15,760 nucleotides of DNA from Asterionellopsis glacialis (GCA_014885115.2 WKLE02001003.1:1-15760); one strand, 5' to 3'; positions 1 to 8,123 are shown, counted from the first letter of the stretch. Program-made: numbers and translations. Notes: generated by a model not told the origin, from the sequence alone.

Positions 1-53
1 ACAAACGGGGTCGCAGCGAATGCGATTATCGCGAATCCCTTACAAAGACTCTC

Positions 54-1664
54 ATGGAAATGGAAGCCATCATTCATGGCACCCAATCCAAGGTTCATCT
101 CCTATCATCGCAAATCGGAACTCAGGCCTCGAACAAGGAAGGTCAAGATATGGATAACTTGTGGGAGGTGGTCGCTACCAATCGGGAAAAGTTTGGTGAG
201 ATCGTTCGCTCCTTGCAGGAGACTGAGCGATCATGCGCCGTTGATCATAGTAATCATGTCATGCTCACACAACAAGTGAAAAACTTACAAGGTAGTTTTA
301 CAAACCTAGTCAGCTCTTACAAAAGAATAATCCCATCATTCAAACAGCGGTTAGCGACTTTAGAATCTTCCAACATAGGTTCTACCAAAATGGAGTTTGA
401 TAACCTATTTGACGCTATGGACACCAAGTCTGATTGGGGAGACAAGATGGGGAATCTAACTCGAAAGATGCAGGAAGCTCATTCTGACTTAGTACGCCAG
501 GTCGATAGTTTGATTCGAAAACTTGACAATCAACCCTCTAATGGAGTTGTTTCCCTCGCGGAGTTTCGTAGGATCAGCAAAGTGGTAGATGACCTTGATT
601 CACAAATCCAAACAAACGTCACCTCTGACCAAACTGGGTACCAACTCTTACTCCAGTCTCAAGTTGATGATCTTCGCCAACAGATACTCGAAATGCAATC
701 TCGGGTGGACGACGAAAGCTTCTCCTTAAATCACTATAAATTCGGTTCTTTTCAGGAACTAAAAAGATGGGTGAAAGAAGAACAGGTGCAAAGCGCTGGC
801 ATCTTTTGGGATCTATTCAGCCTCATTGTAGCCATGGAACCCAAGGCCCCAACCGGTACTGAACATTCGGATGCAAGACACTCGGCTATTCGTGTTGCTT
901 CGAGTCGCATGGAGAGTGAACTGGCAGCGTCGATGTACCACACCAAACCAAAATTATTGTACAGCGCCAAGGGAACGGGAAAGCCAGTGGCGCGAGAAAA
1001 GGGATTTGGAGCCATACCTTCATATGGTGCCTGGTTAGGAGAAGGAACCGAGTCCATCAAACAATCACTCCAAACCTGGCTCCACGATTACGCTGAAAGC
1101 ATACGTGGAACCATTGATTCATCCACCGGAGGAGGAGCTTTTGCTCTGGCATTACTGCAGGAGGTCGAGTCACAATGGACCTCCTTCGCCAGTCATGTTG
1201 AAAGGACTTACTCTGACTTGGTTCACGTATCTCATTTCTCTCCCACTACTGCCTTCCAACTCATTGGAAGGGCTTCCAATGCAATCTGGGAAGCCATGCG
1301 TAAACATCGAACTAAAGTAATTATGCTGGACAACCTCAGCACCCTGGATTGCAAAGCTAGAATGATTTGGTGTGTATTGCAATGCCATCGAGAAATGCAA
1401 TCTTTTGTTGCAATGGAGTTCCGGTCACACCCGGCCTATGTGAAAGAAATGAGCATGTTTATGCTGACTGAACGGGTGGATCCTTCTCAACTATCCACGA
1501 TTGACAACACTTTAACTCAACTTAATAAGAAAGTTGTCACTCTAGCTACCTTACCGGACATGATCAAGGACCTACGACGAGATCACGACAACCTTCGTCA
1601 TGAATTGGCACAATACAAGAAACTCAATGGAGAAATGAAGAAGAAGGCTAAGCGCGATGACTGA
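54..1664 (+). CDS. ORF1, gag-like coiled-coil protein of the YR retroelement (5' end possibly outside window)
   Basis: This 536-residue protein is probably the structural (gag-like) ORF of the retroelement. Residues 1-240 are rich in charged heptad-like stretches consistent with long coiled coils. A more globular part follows at about 228-480, starting with FGSFQELKRWV and ending with SHPAYVKEMSMFMLTERVDP. The C-terminus (500-536) is again helical and finishes with a basic KKKAKRDD tail. The globular part resembles, from memory, proteins next to RT/YR frames in other protist DIRS-like elements. I see no zinc knuckle. ATG at 54 is the first in the window, but the frame is open to the left edge, so the true start may lie upstream. 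ORF2 follows 12 bases after the TGA in the same frame. Confidence 0.7.
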   Translation: MEMEAIIHGTQSKVHLLSSQIGTQASNKEGQDMDNLWEVVATNREKFGEIVRSLQETERSCAVDHSNHVMLTQQVKNLQGSFTNLVSSYKRIIPSFKQRLATLESSNIGSTKMEFDNLFDAMDTKSDWGDKMGNLTRKMQEAHSDLVRQVDSLIRKLDNQPSNGVVSLAEFRRISKVVDDLDSQIQTNVTSDQTGYQLLLQSQVDDLRQQILEMQSRVDDESFSLNHYKFGSFQELKRWVKEEQVQSAGIFWDLFSLIVAMEPKAPTGTEHSDARHSAIRVASSRMESELAASMYHTKPKLLYSAKGTGKPVAREKGFGAIPSYGAWLGEGTESIKQSLQTWLHDYAESIRGTIDSSTGGGAFALALLQEVESQWTSFASHVERTYSDLVHVSHFSPTTAFQLIGRASNAIWEAMRKHRTKVIMLDNLSTLDCKARMIWCVLQCHREMQSFVAMEFRSHPAYVKEMSMFMLTERVDPSQLSTIDNTLTQLNKKVVTLATLPDMIKDLRRDHDNLRHELAQYKKLNGEMKKKAKRDD

Positions 1665-1676
1665 CTCACGGAGAAT

Positions 1677-3440
1677 ATGGTGTTGAACGTGGACACTCAA
1701 GGAGCCCCGAAAAGAACCACGCTAAGAGGATTGACCGTGGGCAGCTTACCAGTCAAAACTGGTGACTACCGTCGACCCTGCATCGTTTTTGGTCGGGAGT
1801 TCGCCTCCTGGATCCCAGCTCTTCATGAGCTGGGCCTTAGGTGTGTGTGGGTATGCCTGACTGGTGCATCCACTTTCTCATCATTGATACAAACTCTGGT
1901 GAGCGAAGATTGTGCCATTACTACTCAAGCTGGTGATGAAGGGACTGTTTTTCCACGGATACACTGCCAACCCACAATTGGGTTAGTGGAAGGGCGAGTT
2001 CCCGGCTTTGCGTATGAAGTGTGTGACAACCTCGGTGTTCACACTCTTTTAAGCACCAAGGGAATACGCCGTCCTCCGTCCCAATGGCAGTTCCACAGGC
2101 GGACAACTCTGTCACACTCCGAAGTGGGAGGAATAACCAACGGGCACGTTTGCATCACCGCCATATCTTGTCGTGCTTTATCAATTGCGGACACTGTACA
2201 GGCTCCCGTTTACGCACCCCGGGATGCGAGCACTGTCTTGGGGCTGAAGGCGAATTGTTTTTCCTTCCGGCCTGCCCCCGAAGCTGCCTCCACGGAACTC
2301 CTCAGGGTGGTAAAGCTAGGGACTCAAGGTCGTGACCCTTACTATCATGGTGGAGGGCTGTTGCCCTTCCCACTCACCAACCGGACGTTGGTTCTTACAC
2401 CCACTCTTTTTGCTCCAAAACGACACTGGGGTTTAAGGTGTCTTGGAGCCCAAGAAGCGCTTGAATGCTTGGATTGGCCGGTTGCATTGGCTCTTTCATC
2501 TTCCTCACTCAAACGGCCACCCCTTCAATCGCTTCTACCTCTCAAATGTCTAGTCAATGGGTTTCGAGCACTCCTTGGAACCTCGTTCGATCAACGAATC
2601 AATCAAGGGAACGAAGTACGAAAACGTCACCACAGTGGCGAACTTGGAACTTCGATCAACCAACGAATCGACCAAGGGAACGACGTACGAAAACGAGCAG
2701 TCCTTGGACCCTCGTTAGATCAACTCATCGATCAACGGAACGAAGTACGAAAACGTCACCACAGTGACGAAATTGGAACCTCGGTCGATCAACGAATCGA
2801 CCAAGGGACCGACGTACGAGTTCTTGGACCCTCGTTAGATCAACGCATCGATCAAGGGGACGAAGCACGACAACGTCACCACAGTGGCGAAATGGGAACC
2901 TCGGTTGATCAACGAATCGCCCAAGGGATCGATGTACGAAAACGTCACCACAGTGGCAGAAAGTTACTTCGGCCATCAAATGCCAACGCAGCCATCTCCA
3001 AGGCTACCTCACGGCAAGATGACAATGCAGCCATCGCCAAGGCTGCATCATCGCCAGGGCAAGTAGCAGAGGATGCTACTAATGCACCTGGGAGTACTCA
3101 CGGGGGGGGTTGTTTTTCTCTTCCTTCGTCGGCCTCGTCGACCCCGATCACCGAGGTATTGCCTGTTGCAACTGGTGCCGCCCGGGAGGCTCGCGAGCGA
3201 AAAGCTGTCAAGTCCGACGACGCTGCCATACCCGAATATCTGTGGCGGGAACATCTCCTCGAGGATGCTCCTACGTCTCTTGGAGCTACCCTTAACAACC
3301 TAGGCACTGAAAAACGGAAAAATTTTCTTGACTTAATTACCCCACTTTTTCAAGGCCGGATGTTACTGTGGTGGAAAAGGCGAGTCACCTCTTCCTTTTT
3401 CTGTGGGTGCGCACTTGCTATCCACAGGTTTCCCGCCTAA
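1677..3440 (+). CDS. ORF2 of the YR retroelement, with internal tandem repeat
   Basis: This is a 587-residue protein of unknown function. The ATG lies 12 bases after the ORF1 stop and in the same frame, so reinitiation or TGA readthrough could couple the two. Residues 1-300 are globular. The stretch LTPTLFAPKRHWGLRCLGAQ (about 240-259) and what follows resembles, from memory, a module upstream of the RT in related protist DIRS-like elements. Residues 301-429 are six imperfect repeats of a DQRIDQGNEVRKRHHSGE type unit. Residues 437-459 contain a second duplication around NAAISKA/NAAIAKA. The last approximately 70 residues (EYLWREHLLE onwards) look like the N-terminal extension of an RT region, and the frame then overlaps ORF3 by up to 109 bases (3332-3440) at -1. 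A joined ORF2-ORF3 product is therefore plausible. I see no protease motif. Confidence 0.65.
   Translation: MVLNVDTQGAPKRTTLRGLTVGSLPVKTGDYRRPCIVFGREFASWIPALHELGLRCVWVCLTGASTFSSLIQTLVSEDCAITTQAGDEGTVFPRIHCQPTIGLVEGRVPGFAYEVCDNLGVHTLLSTKGIRRPPSQWQFHRRTTLSHSEVGGITNGHVCITAISCRALSIADTVQAPVYAPRDASTVLGLKANCFSFRPAPEAASTELLRVVKLGTQGRDPYYHGGGLLPFPLTNRTLVLTPTLFAPKRHWGLRCLGAQEALECLDWPVALALSSSSLKRPPLQSLLPLKCLVNGFRALLGTSFDQRINQGNEVRKRHHSGELGTSINQRIDQGNDVRKRAVLGPSLDQLIDQRNEVRKRHHSDEIGTSVDQRIDQGTDVRVLGPSLDQRIDQGDEARQRHHSGEMGTSVDQRIAQGIDVRKRHHSGRKLLRPSNANAAISKATSRQDDNAAIAKAASSPGQVAEDATNAPGSTHGGGCFSLPSSASSTPITEVLPVATGAAREARERKAVKSDDAAIPEYLWREHLLEDAPTSLGATLNNLGTEKRKNFLDLITPLFQGRMLLWWKRRVTSSFFCGCALAIHRFPA
2577..2963 (+). 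repeat. In-frame tandem repeat, six units, inside ORF2
   Basis: Six copies of a unit coding for D/N-Q-R/L-I-x-Q-x-N-E/D-V-R followed by KRHHSGE or a shortened linker. Unit starts fall at ORF2 residues 305, 328, 348, 371, 388 and 411, giving spacings of 69, 60, 69, 51 and 69 bp. Long units alternate with shorter ones. All spacings are multiples of three, so the reading frame is preserved. Confidence 0.9.
2985..3053 (+). repeat. Short tandem duplication in ORF2
   Basis: Two adjacent copies with a 39-base offset encode NAAISKATSRQDD and NAAIAKAASSP. They lie about 20 bases beyond the six-unit repeat and also preserve the frame. Confidence 0.7.
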
Positions 3441-5899
3441 GTCACTCTTATGGTCAAGTCGTTCAATACTGCAGCACTTTTAAAGGGTACTTGTGGTCAT
3501 CCTCGTCTCCCACAGGGGGTAAGCAGGACTACCTCAGATGGTGGCGAGGGTCCAGATTGGTTTGCCCCAAGGATTTTGAAGCCGGGCATGACGCTGTGCT
3601 ACGAGCAGCTCGCAGTACCTGGAACGAATGGTCTGATGGGTCACATCCTTTTCACTGGCGCTGGCCGGAAGAATATCAAGAAACCATCCGGGACGGCCTT
3701 CGGGTACATTTCAAAGGTCCTCAACCATCGTACAAAAAGCCACAGCGTGACACTGAAGACCCTGTCATTAAAAGCAAGGTATTAGAGAAACTACAAAAGG
3801 TCCGGTCCCGAAGATATATTTCCACTGGGTTCGTTAGTTCGCTTACCTTCTTTTTTGCCGTGCCTAAAGGTAGTGACGACATTCGAATGGTTTACGATGG
3901 CACCGTTAGCGGTTTGAACGATGTCATCTGGGTACCATGGTTTCCCCTTCCAACCATCAGGTCTCATCTCAGAGCAGTAGATGAAAACACCTTCATGGCA
4001 GATGTTGACCTTGGGGAGATGTTTCTTAACTTCGTATTGCATGAAAGTGTCCGAAGTCTGGCAGGTGTAGATCTCACGCACTATCTTCCGAGTAGGTCTG
4101 AAAAAGTTCAATGGGAATGTTGGATGCGAGCCGCTATGGGGCTAACGTCCTCACCTTATCAGGCTGTCCAAGCCATGGCGTTTGCTGAAGAAATGATTCG
4201 GGGAGACAGGAACGACATTTCCAACATTTACCGATGGTCCAAAGTTACGCTTAATTTGCCTGGGATGGAACTGTTTAATAACGCCAAACCTTGGGTCATG
4301 AAAGTAAGAGAGGACGACGGGAAATTGGCCGCTGACCTGTTCATCTATGTAGATGATCTCAGGCCTACTGGGAACTCTAAGTGCGAAGCCTGGAGAGCTG
4401 GAAAAAGGGCTGCCAGCGTCTGCAACCATTTAGGCATTCAAGACGCTCCACGGAAACGACGTGATGGGAAACAAGCATCAGGGGCCTGGGCCGGGGCCCT
4501 TGTTAAAGCTGGTTCAGACGGGGTATTCGTGTTGGTGGCACAAGACAAGTGGAACAAAGCCAAAGGATACCTTGAAGAAGTGAGACTTATGCTCGTGCAG
4601 CGTCCTCACAAAATGAATCGAAAAAGACTAGAGATCATTCGAGGATTTCTAAACTACCTGGCCCAAACCTATCGTTGTATGGCAAGCTACCTGATAGGGT
4701 TTCATATGACAATAGATGGATGGCGCAAAGGACGTGATGAGGAAGGTTGGAGACTACCAAGAAAGCATACCATATTATTGGAAAACGAAGAACAAGATTG
4801 GAGTAATGAGGACCTCCCTGCTGAGGTGAACGTCCCTATCGAAGTAAGGGCAGCTCCATGCTTCAAAGATGACGTCAAGGCACTCCAACTTTTATGTGAA
4901 GCTGACGAGCCAGTCCTAAAAAGAGTCAGATGCAATCGAATAGGAAAGGTGTACTATGGTTTTGGGGATGCATCCAAAGCAAGCTTTGGGGCTACCATAG
5001 AGATTGAAGGTGTTATTCACTTCTCCTATGGACAGTGGTCGGCGGAAGCCTCTGAAATGATGTCTTCAAACTGGAGAGAGCTCAACAATCTAGTTGAATC
5101 CCTGGAAACAATATGCCTTGAACACCAATTAGGAGGCAGCGAAATCTTCATATTCACTGACAATAGCACCGCTGAAAGTGCCTACTGGAAAGGAACATCC
5201 ACATCCAAACTGTTATTTGAACTCATATTACGTCTGAAAAAGCTCGAGATGGATCACGACCTAATCCTTCATGTCATTCACGTCAGTGGCAAACGAATGA
5301 TCGCTCAAGGAACAGATGGGATTTCGCGAGGCGACCACTCCACCGGAGTGATGCGTGGTAAACCCATGTCATCCTTCATACCACTCCATCTGTCTGCATT
5401 CGAAAGAGAACCCCGACTACAATCATTACTGGAGAGCAGCATGGGCAACATGAAGTACTCTACGCTAACTCCAGAAGGATGGTTCGATGAAGGGCACAAG
5501 CTGGGCAACTTCATCTGGTCTCCACCTCCAAGCGCTGCTGATGTAGTAGTGGAAGAACTAGGACGTGCAAGGTTAAAAAGGCCACAATGTTTTCACCTGA
5601 TTGTGGTTCCAAGGCTCATGACAGGCAGATGGCGCAGACTTATGGGCCGGACCACTGACTTCTATTTTGTCATGGATTGGGAAAACACTTGGCCCATCGC
5701 TTCTCACTTTGAACCTGCTCTCATTTTTGTATGTCTTCCTTATCGTAGCTTTAGTCCTAACTTCCCGGAACGTCTCAAGTTGCTGGATCAACTTCGAAGG
5801 ACTCTGCTGCCGGAAAGAGTGTCAGAAATACCTGAAGTGCGACGGGGGCATCTTCTGCGGAAATTTTGGGGCCAAGCGAGGTCCCTTTGCACCCTGTAA
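3368..5899 (+). CDS. ORF3, reverse transcriptase-RNase H polyprotein of the YR retroelement
   Basis: This frame copies element RNA into DNA. Numbering residues from 3368, the RT fingers region VPKGSDDIRMVYDG is near 165-178 and motif A is ADVDLGEMF (Asp212/214). Motif B is near AMGLTSSPYQA (256-266) and motif C is YVDD (327-330). RNase H follows with GFGDAS (Asp534), NWREL (Glu571), FTDNS (Asp598) and GTDGIS (Asp650), so all four catalytic acids are present. Residues 700-800 form a further domain with FIWSPPP (715-721) and VPRLMTGRW, which I recognise from memory in related elements. Its function is unknown; a link to the methyltransferase domain of DIRS1-type elements is only a guess. There is no ATG: base 3368 is GTG, the frame is open from 3332, and the first internal Met is residue 210, inside motif A. 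Translation therefore probably enters from ORF2 by a -1 shift, splicing or non-AUG initiation. Confidence 0.88.
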   Translation: MVEKASHLFLFLWVRTCYPQVSRLSHSYGQVVQYCSTFKGYLWSSSSPTGGKQDYLRWWRGSRLVCPKDFEAGHDAVLRAARSTWNEWSDGSHPFHWRWPEEYQETIRDGLRVHFKGPQPSYKKPQRDTEDPVIKSKVLEKLQKVRSRRYISTGFVSSLTFFFAVPKGSDDIRMVYDGTVSGLNDVIWVPWFPLPTIRSHLRAVDENTFMADVDLGEMFLNFVLHESVRSLAGVDLTHYLPSRSEKVQWECWMRAAMGLTSSPYQAVQAMAFAEEMIRGDRNDISNIYRWSKVTLNLPGMELFNNAKPWVMKVREDDGKLAADLFIYVDDLRPTGNSKCEAWRAGKRAASVCNHLGIQDAPRKRRDGKQASGAWAGALVKAGSDGVFVLVAQDKWNKAKGYLEEVRLMLVQRPHKMNRKRLEIIRGFLNYLAQTYRCMASYLIGFHMTIDGWRKGRDEEGWRLPRKHTILLENEEQDWSNEDLPAEVNVPIEVRAAPCFKDDVKALQLLCEADEPVLKRVRCNRIGKVYYGFGDASKASFGATIEIEGVIHFSYGQWSAEASEMMSSNWRELNNLVESLETICLEHQLGGSEIFIFTDNSTAESAYWKGTSTSKLLFELILRLKKLEMDHDLILHVIHVSGKRMIAQGTDGISRGDHSTGVMRGKPMSSFIPLHLSAFEREPRLQSLLESSMGNMKYSTLTPEGWFDEGHKLGNFIWSPPPSAADVVVEELGRARLKRPQCFHLIVVPRLMTGRWRRLMGRTTDFYFVMDWENTWPIASHFEPALIFVCLPYRSFSPNFPERLKLLDQLRRTLLPERVSEIPEVRRGHLLRKFWGQARSLCTL

Positions 5900-7262
5900 A
5901 AGTGCGTGGTGTGGACCTTGTTTCACCCCCATTGGCGACCTTCCGTTCCCTGTTAGAACTCACATAGACGATGATGGTGAACCCATCCTGGAACCCGGCT
6001 CGGAAGGAAGATTCACCCAAGGACGAAAGGGCGATCACCTCTTAACACCCTTTCAATGTGAAAAGTGCCACTTTCAAAACATCATGCGTTGCAACCCTCA
6101 TCCTCATAATTTAGAAGATGAAGAAATTCAAGAACTCATCAGGCGAGCCTCTCTGGACGCCTTCTGGTCTAGAGCCACCGGAACTGTGGAAAGCAACCTT
6201 CGAAGAGCTCGGCGTCTTGAACAACGGGCCAAGGAAAAGGGCAGACCACCCATAAATGACAACATGGGACCTTGGCCCTTAGAAGATGCCATGGGTATGA
6301 ACTCTGCTATAAGCATCCTTGAAGAGTCTCTTAACCCTGGCAAACACGAAGAATTCGTGCAATGGGGTACATTCAGAAAGACTAGGGCCACCATTTCGAA
6401 CATTGGACAAGCCGGCGTAGGTGGCCTTCAAGATTCCATTGCATCCTATGAAATGAAAAAACTCTGGATATCATCCGTAGTGACTCACTCCTTCTGGTTT
6501 TCCAGATTCATGGAGGGAATCCACAAACGAGTGGGCGTACATGTGAAACAGGACGAACCTGTCACTATTGATGTTTTACATGCTGTAGAAGCCATACTTG
6601 AAAGAGAATGGAAAACATCTTCCTCTCCTAAAGAATCTAAACGCATAGCGGAAATGGGATCATGGTTCATAGCTGGTTTTGTGGCAGGCTTACGTGGAGA
6701 GGAAATGCTCCTGATTGAAAGAGCCGGAACCACCAATAGCTTAAAAACATTGAAAGGAGAAGGATGGTTCAAACTAGTTATCTCGGGAGCGACCAAAGGC
6801 AACAGACTGAGTGGTGCCAAATTCGAGTTGCCTCTGGTGGGAATCACTCAAGGCACCGGCCTTCAACCCGGAAAGTGGGTCAGTAGGCTCTGTCACCTAC
6901 ACAAACAAGACAAGGAAGGGAAATGACCCAGATTATTCTCTAGAGTACTTTCTCCCAGCAAACTCATTGAATTTCAAGACGACTTCTTTTCATACTTAGA
7001 AAAGGTACAGAATGAAACTAATTTTATTGACAACGAAGTCACAGTCCGTGACGACTTCGGCATTCTACGATCCACTAGAAGAGGAGTAACTGCTCACGCC
7101 CAAAATATGGGAATACCAGAGAACGTTATAAAATCCTTCAATCGCTGGAGAAGCGACATGAAATTGTCATCCAACATTGGAGCTTCGCTCGACATGTTGG
7201 CCCAATACACGAAGATTGAATCCATTCTGCCGGTTCTGTTGACTGTTTCGAGAGCTCAATAA
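5667..7262 (+). pseudogene. Tyrosine recombinase (ORF4) with Cys-rich N-terminus, interrupted by in-frame TGA at 6924-6926
   Basis: This frame should encode the integrase of the element. Counting from 5667, Cys58, 64, 77, 82, 85, 131 and 134 (GPFAPC, WCGPC, FQCEKCHF) suggest a zinc-binding N-terminus. An LDAFWSRATGTV block follows at about 163-174. The catalytic domain has box I AGLRGEE with Arg343 (codon 6693-6695). TGA stops the frame at 6924, but the same frame then runs open to TAA at 7260-7262. That part carries box II RSTRRG (7068-7085), HAQNMG, NRWR and a Tyr codon in AQYTKI (7206-7208). It is therefore one gene broken by a single stop, or one using readthrough. The usual His of the HxxR motif appears to be Arg. 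Base 5667 is TTG. The frame is open from 5622, and the first Met is after the CxxC motifs, so it must be reached by a +1 shift from ORF3, splicing, or a non-AUG codon. Confidence 0.85.
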
Positions 7263-7770
7263 AATTCACATAGTGCCTCAACCCATTATGTGGTTAGCCA
7301 ATGAGTGACGAGGGGGGATTGGCGATCCTAGAAGTACAGTATGAAAGACACTTCATACCATACTCTCTTAGATCTTTATTGGAATTCTAATCTGACATAA
7401 TAGAACCTTCATTCGAACGAATCGACCAATTCATTTGCATTTCATGCAATGACTCAATTGGGGTTACTCTGAGGAAACACCCAGGTAACTGTTCCCTAAA
7501 TACTCTCCTATAGAAAGGAGGTATTTTACAAAAGGGACACACAATTCTATACGAAAGAAATCTATCATCAAATTAGGGTTCACGTGACACTACCCTGAAA
7601 GGGGTTTAGGGTGCACGGCTAAGGAACCCCTCTCTCGATTAGCAATTAAACTAAATTGGCATTTTTTACCGGTAAATTCTTAAACACCTTGATCTAGCTT
7701 TGAATCCTTTTTACTAAAGATCAATCCAACCTAGACAAGATACTCCGATTGCGCGACAAGTCCAGAAGAT
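7263..7770 (+). other. Non-coding 3' tail of the retroelement with several hairpins
   Basis: No coding frame is supported here. Short inverted repeats are frequent. CACATA/TATGTG are at 7267-7272 and 7287-7292, and GTATGAA/TTCATAC flank a 6-base loop at 7339-7358. A bulged stem AATACTCTCCT/AGGAGGTATT lies around 7500-7527. The 8-bp palindrome TCACGTGA (7580-7587) lies between AGGGT and ACCCT, and ACCCT/AGGGT pair again at 7592-7612. The palindrome TTACCGGTAA lies in the stretch after 7660, and a related TTACTAGTAA lies near 7903. The position just after the recombinase stop fits the 3' end of a YR element, but no terminal repeat can be proven without the left end. Confidence 0.5.
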
Positions 7771-7800
7771 GACCCATAATTAAGAGAGTTCTCATCAACT
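7771..7800 (+). repeat. 30-bp direct repeat, copy 1 (possible B1)
   Basis: The sequence starting GACCCATAATTAAGAGAGTT and ending CTCATCAACT recurs at 8007-8037 with one extra C. The copies are 206 bases apart. In Ngaro/PAT-type elements the right end is arranged B1-A2-B2, which would make this B1; that reading is inferred. Confidence 0.85.
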
Positions 7801-7844
7801 CCGAGACCCAAAGTTCTTTTGATTTTGGAGACGAATTACTTATT

Positions 7845-8009
7845 GTCTGCAATTTTTTTAGGAGTCTGCAATTTTTTTTCTTTCAAACAATAACTAGCGT
7901 TTTTACTAGTAAATTCGACTCTTTAAGTAAGTGAGTCTGCAATTTTTTTCTGAGTCTGCAATTTTTTACGCAAAAAAATTTGCAGACTATATATATAAAA
8001 ATTGCAGAC
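7845..8009. repeat. Cluster of GTCTGCAATTTTT motifs in direct and inverted orientation
   Basis: Four plus-orientation copies of GTCTGCAATTTTTT(T) start at 7845, 7864, 7935 and 7954. Two inverted copies are at 7972-7987 (AAAAAAATTTGCAGAC) and 7997-8009 (AAAAATTGCAGAC). The copy at 7954 and the one at 7972 face each other across a few bases and can form a strong hairpin. The copy at 7935 can pair with 7997 as an outer stem. A (TA)n stretch lies between the two inverted copies. Confidence 0.9.
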
Positions 8010-8037
8010 CCCATAATTAAGAGAGTTCTCATCAACT
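8007..8037 (+). repeat. 31-bp direct repeat, copy 2 (possible B2, right element end)
   Basis: This is the second copy of the repeat at 7771-7800, with one extra C near its start. Similarity stops sharply after ATCAACT at 8037, where element and flank may meet. No target duplication can be tested because the left end is absent. Confidence 0.8.
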
Positions 8038-8123
8038 TGAATTTTCTCCTCAAAACAAGAACCCTGTTTTCCTTTTCTAACACTGACTAGAAGCTGTCAC
8101 GATTACCATACATCACGACTGCG

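Larger units (their letters stand above)
1..8037 (+). mobile_element. DIRS/Ngaro-like tyrosine-recombinase retrotransposon, left end outside window
   Basis: Four successive plus-strand frames carry a gag-like coiled-coil protein, an ORF2 protein, a reverse transcriptase/RNase H and a tyrosine recombinase with a Cys-rich N-terminus. No DDE integrase or aspartic protease is visible. RT plus RNase H plus tyrosine recombinase is the defining content of DIRS-like (YR) retrotransposons, which integrate through a circular DNA intermediate without target-site duplication. The 5' end is missing, because ORF1 is open to base 1. The right limit at 8037 is inferred from the second copy of a 30-31 bp direct repeat and is uncertain; the coding part ends at 7262. 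The recombinase has one in-frame TGA, so this copy may be inactive or may use readthrough. Confidence 0.85.

Noticed and set aside
3102..3109. G8 homopolymer in ORF2 as a programmed slippage site
   Set aside because: ORF2 continues in the same frame for another 330 bases and no alternative downstream frame carries domains, so there is no reason to invoke slippage here.
7801..8006. Independent MITE with a 30-bp target-site duplication
   Set aside because: Target duplications of 30 bp are not typical of MITEs, and the block lacks terminal inverted repeats at its edges. A split-repeat end of the retroelement fits better.
7835..8010. CRISPR-like array
   Set aside because: The repeated units are short, T-rich, irregularly spaced and in both orientations, in a eukaryotic context.
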